From NCBI GenBank assembly GCA_014529385.2, contig CM043946.1, positions 35,045,558-35,109,557 of the forward strand: a stretch of 64,000 nt of DNA. Reading direction: 5' to 3'. Below, one piece after another: positions 63,530-64,000 of this stretch. Under the pieces are notes generated by a model. The model was not told the DNA's origin and ran no database searches. It was given only the letters and a program-made list of their open reading frames with translations. This DNA comes from Adiantum capillus-veneris. Taxonomy: Eukaryota > Streptophyta > Polypodiopsida > Polypodiales > Pteridaceae. Position numbers and translations under genes: made by a program. The first letter of the stretch is position 1. Each line of letters starts with the position of its first letter.

Positions 63530-64000
63530 AGATTTAGAGCGATCAAACATATGTACCTCTAGACGAGGACGAAAAGAACAAGGAAGAGGACGTACTAGGA
63601 TAGATAGATATTTTTTGTCTTCTTTTACAAGTGCAAATATGGCACAACAAATCCTCATGATTTGTATATAGAATGCATTTGAAATTTTGGCTTTATTTGT
63701 AATTAAATTTAAGCATTGTTCTTTTGTGTTTCAAATTATAAAGGTAAGGTGTGACTTGTAATTTCAAAGTTTATTATTATTTTTTGTACAATTTTAAAAA
63801 TGCAATTGATATTTGATATGTTTTATTCAAGTCAAAAATAAAGATGCTCATTTGGGCCACCCAATTTGAATGAGTGTCTTTATTTTTTAAAAGCCATGTA
63901 GCCGCAATATATGCGATAATAGTGACAGTAACTAACACGGTAATAGTTACAGATATATATTTGTATCTATTGACGTGTATATTGCTGAAAAAAGACTACC
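63530..64000 (+). mobile_element. CACTA-like terminal region K3, cut by window end
   Basis: Acceptor-like TTTGGTTGTTATAG (about 63,517-63,530) precedes an acidic tail (SDQTYVPLDEDEKNKEED). Then GGTAAGGTGTGACTTGTAATTTC, AAAAATAAAGATGCTCATTTGG, GTAGCCGCAATA, GCGATAATAG, ACGGTAATAG and ATATATATTTG, in the same order as K1 and K2. The terminus itself lies beyond 64,000. Confidence 0.5.

Overview
The window is repeat-rich nuclear DNA of a land plant. It is almost entirely retrotransposon on retrotransposon, and I see no intact host gene. The plant call rests on: (i) two Ty3/gypsy elements whose pol carries an extra, archaeal-type RNase H behind the usual one, an arrangement known from the plant Tat lineage; (ii) primer-binding sites matching plant initiator-Met and Asp tRNAs; (iii) plant-type CCCTAA telomere-like runs inside LTRs; (iv) chromodomain-type gypsy elements and CACTA-like transposon ends. 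The lineage within land plants cannot be read from the sequence.

Layout. 0-5 kb: short tandem duplications, a tRNA-derived SINE-like head, one LTR end with an iMet primer site, degenerate gag-like text. 5-9 kb: minus-strand chromodomain elements of a family called H here (LTRs, integrase tail, gag). 9.1-14.5 kb: gag of a plus-strand gypsy element (D1) split by a solo H LTR (target duplication CAGGG), itself split by a 2.95-kb minus-strand LTR element F (target duplication TGGTA), itself carrying a small MITE-like insert; the gag is cut again at 14,462 by a family C LTR. 15.3-16.4 kb: LINE ORF2 tail. 16.4-18.2 kb: decayed family C element. 18.2-26.5 kb: minus-strand chromovirus F', into which a complete but pol-less family C element (19,540-24,150, target duplication CGACA) has inserted. 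26.5-29.8 kb: microsatellite, decayed gag, AT-rich tandem repeats, one membrane-protein-like ORF. 29.8-34.5 kb: RT fragment B1, another C LTR plus gag, a second copy of the D gag (D2) and a solo C LTR (target duplication ACGAC). 34.5-44.5 kb: the best preserved element, A, a 10-kb Tat-type element with 2.3-kb LTRs and one gag-pol frame broken by six stops. 44.5-46.8 kb: RT fragment B2 and an LTR with a tRNA-Asp primer site. 47-50.3 kb: simple repeats and decayed coding text. 50.4-55.3 kb: J, a second Tat-type gag-pol. 55.3-60.6 kb: LTR-like leaders and a decayed unknown coding relic. 60.6-64 kb: CACTA-like termini with hairpins.

How the parts relate. D1 and D2 carry the same two nested junctions (H-LTR end into gag, C LTR into the protease), so they descend from one already nested ancestor that was duplicated. 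D2, the residual protease codons at 34,431-34,490 and RT fragment B2 read as one gypsy element split by a solo LTR and by element A. Nearly all in-frame stops examined are TAG, TGA or TAA explicable by C-to-T change, as expected for long-methylated silent repeats. No gene pathway operates here: the biology is insertion, nesting, recombination to solo LTRs, and decay. The most unusual points are the gag-protease-only C element with a second zinc knuckle after its protease, the repeated stem-loop before the poly(A) signal of C LTRs, and the perfect palindromes in the A LTRs.
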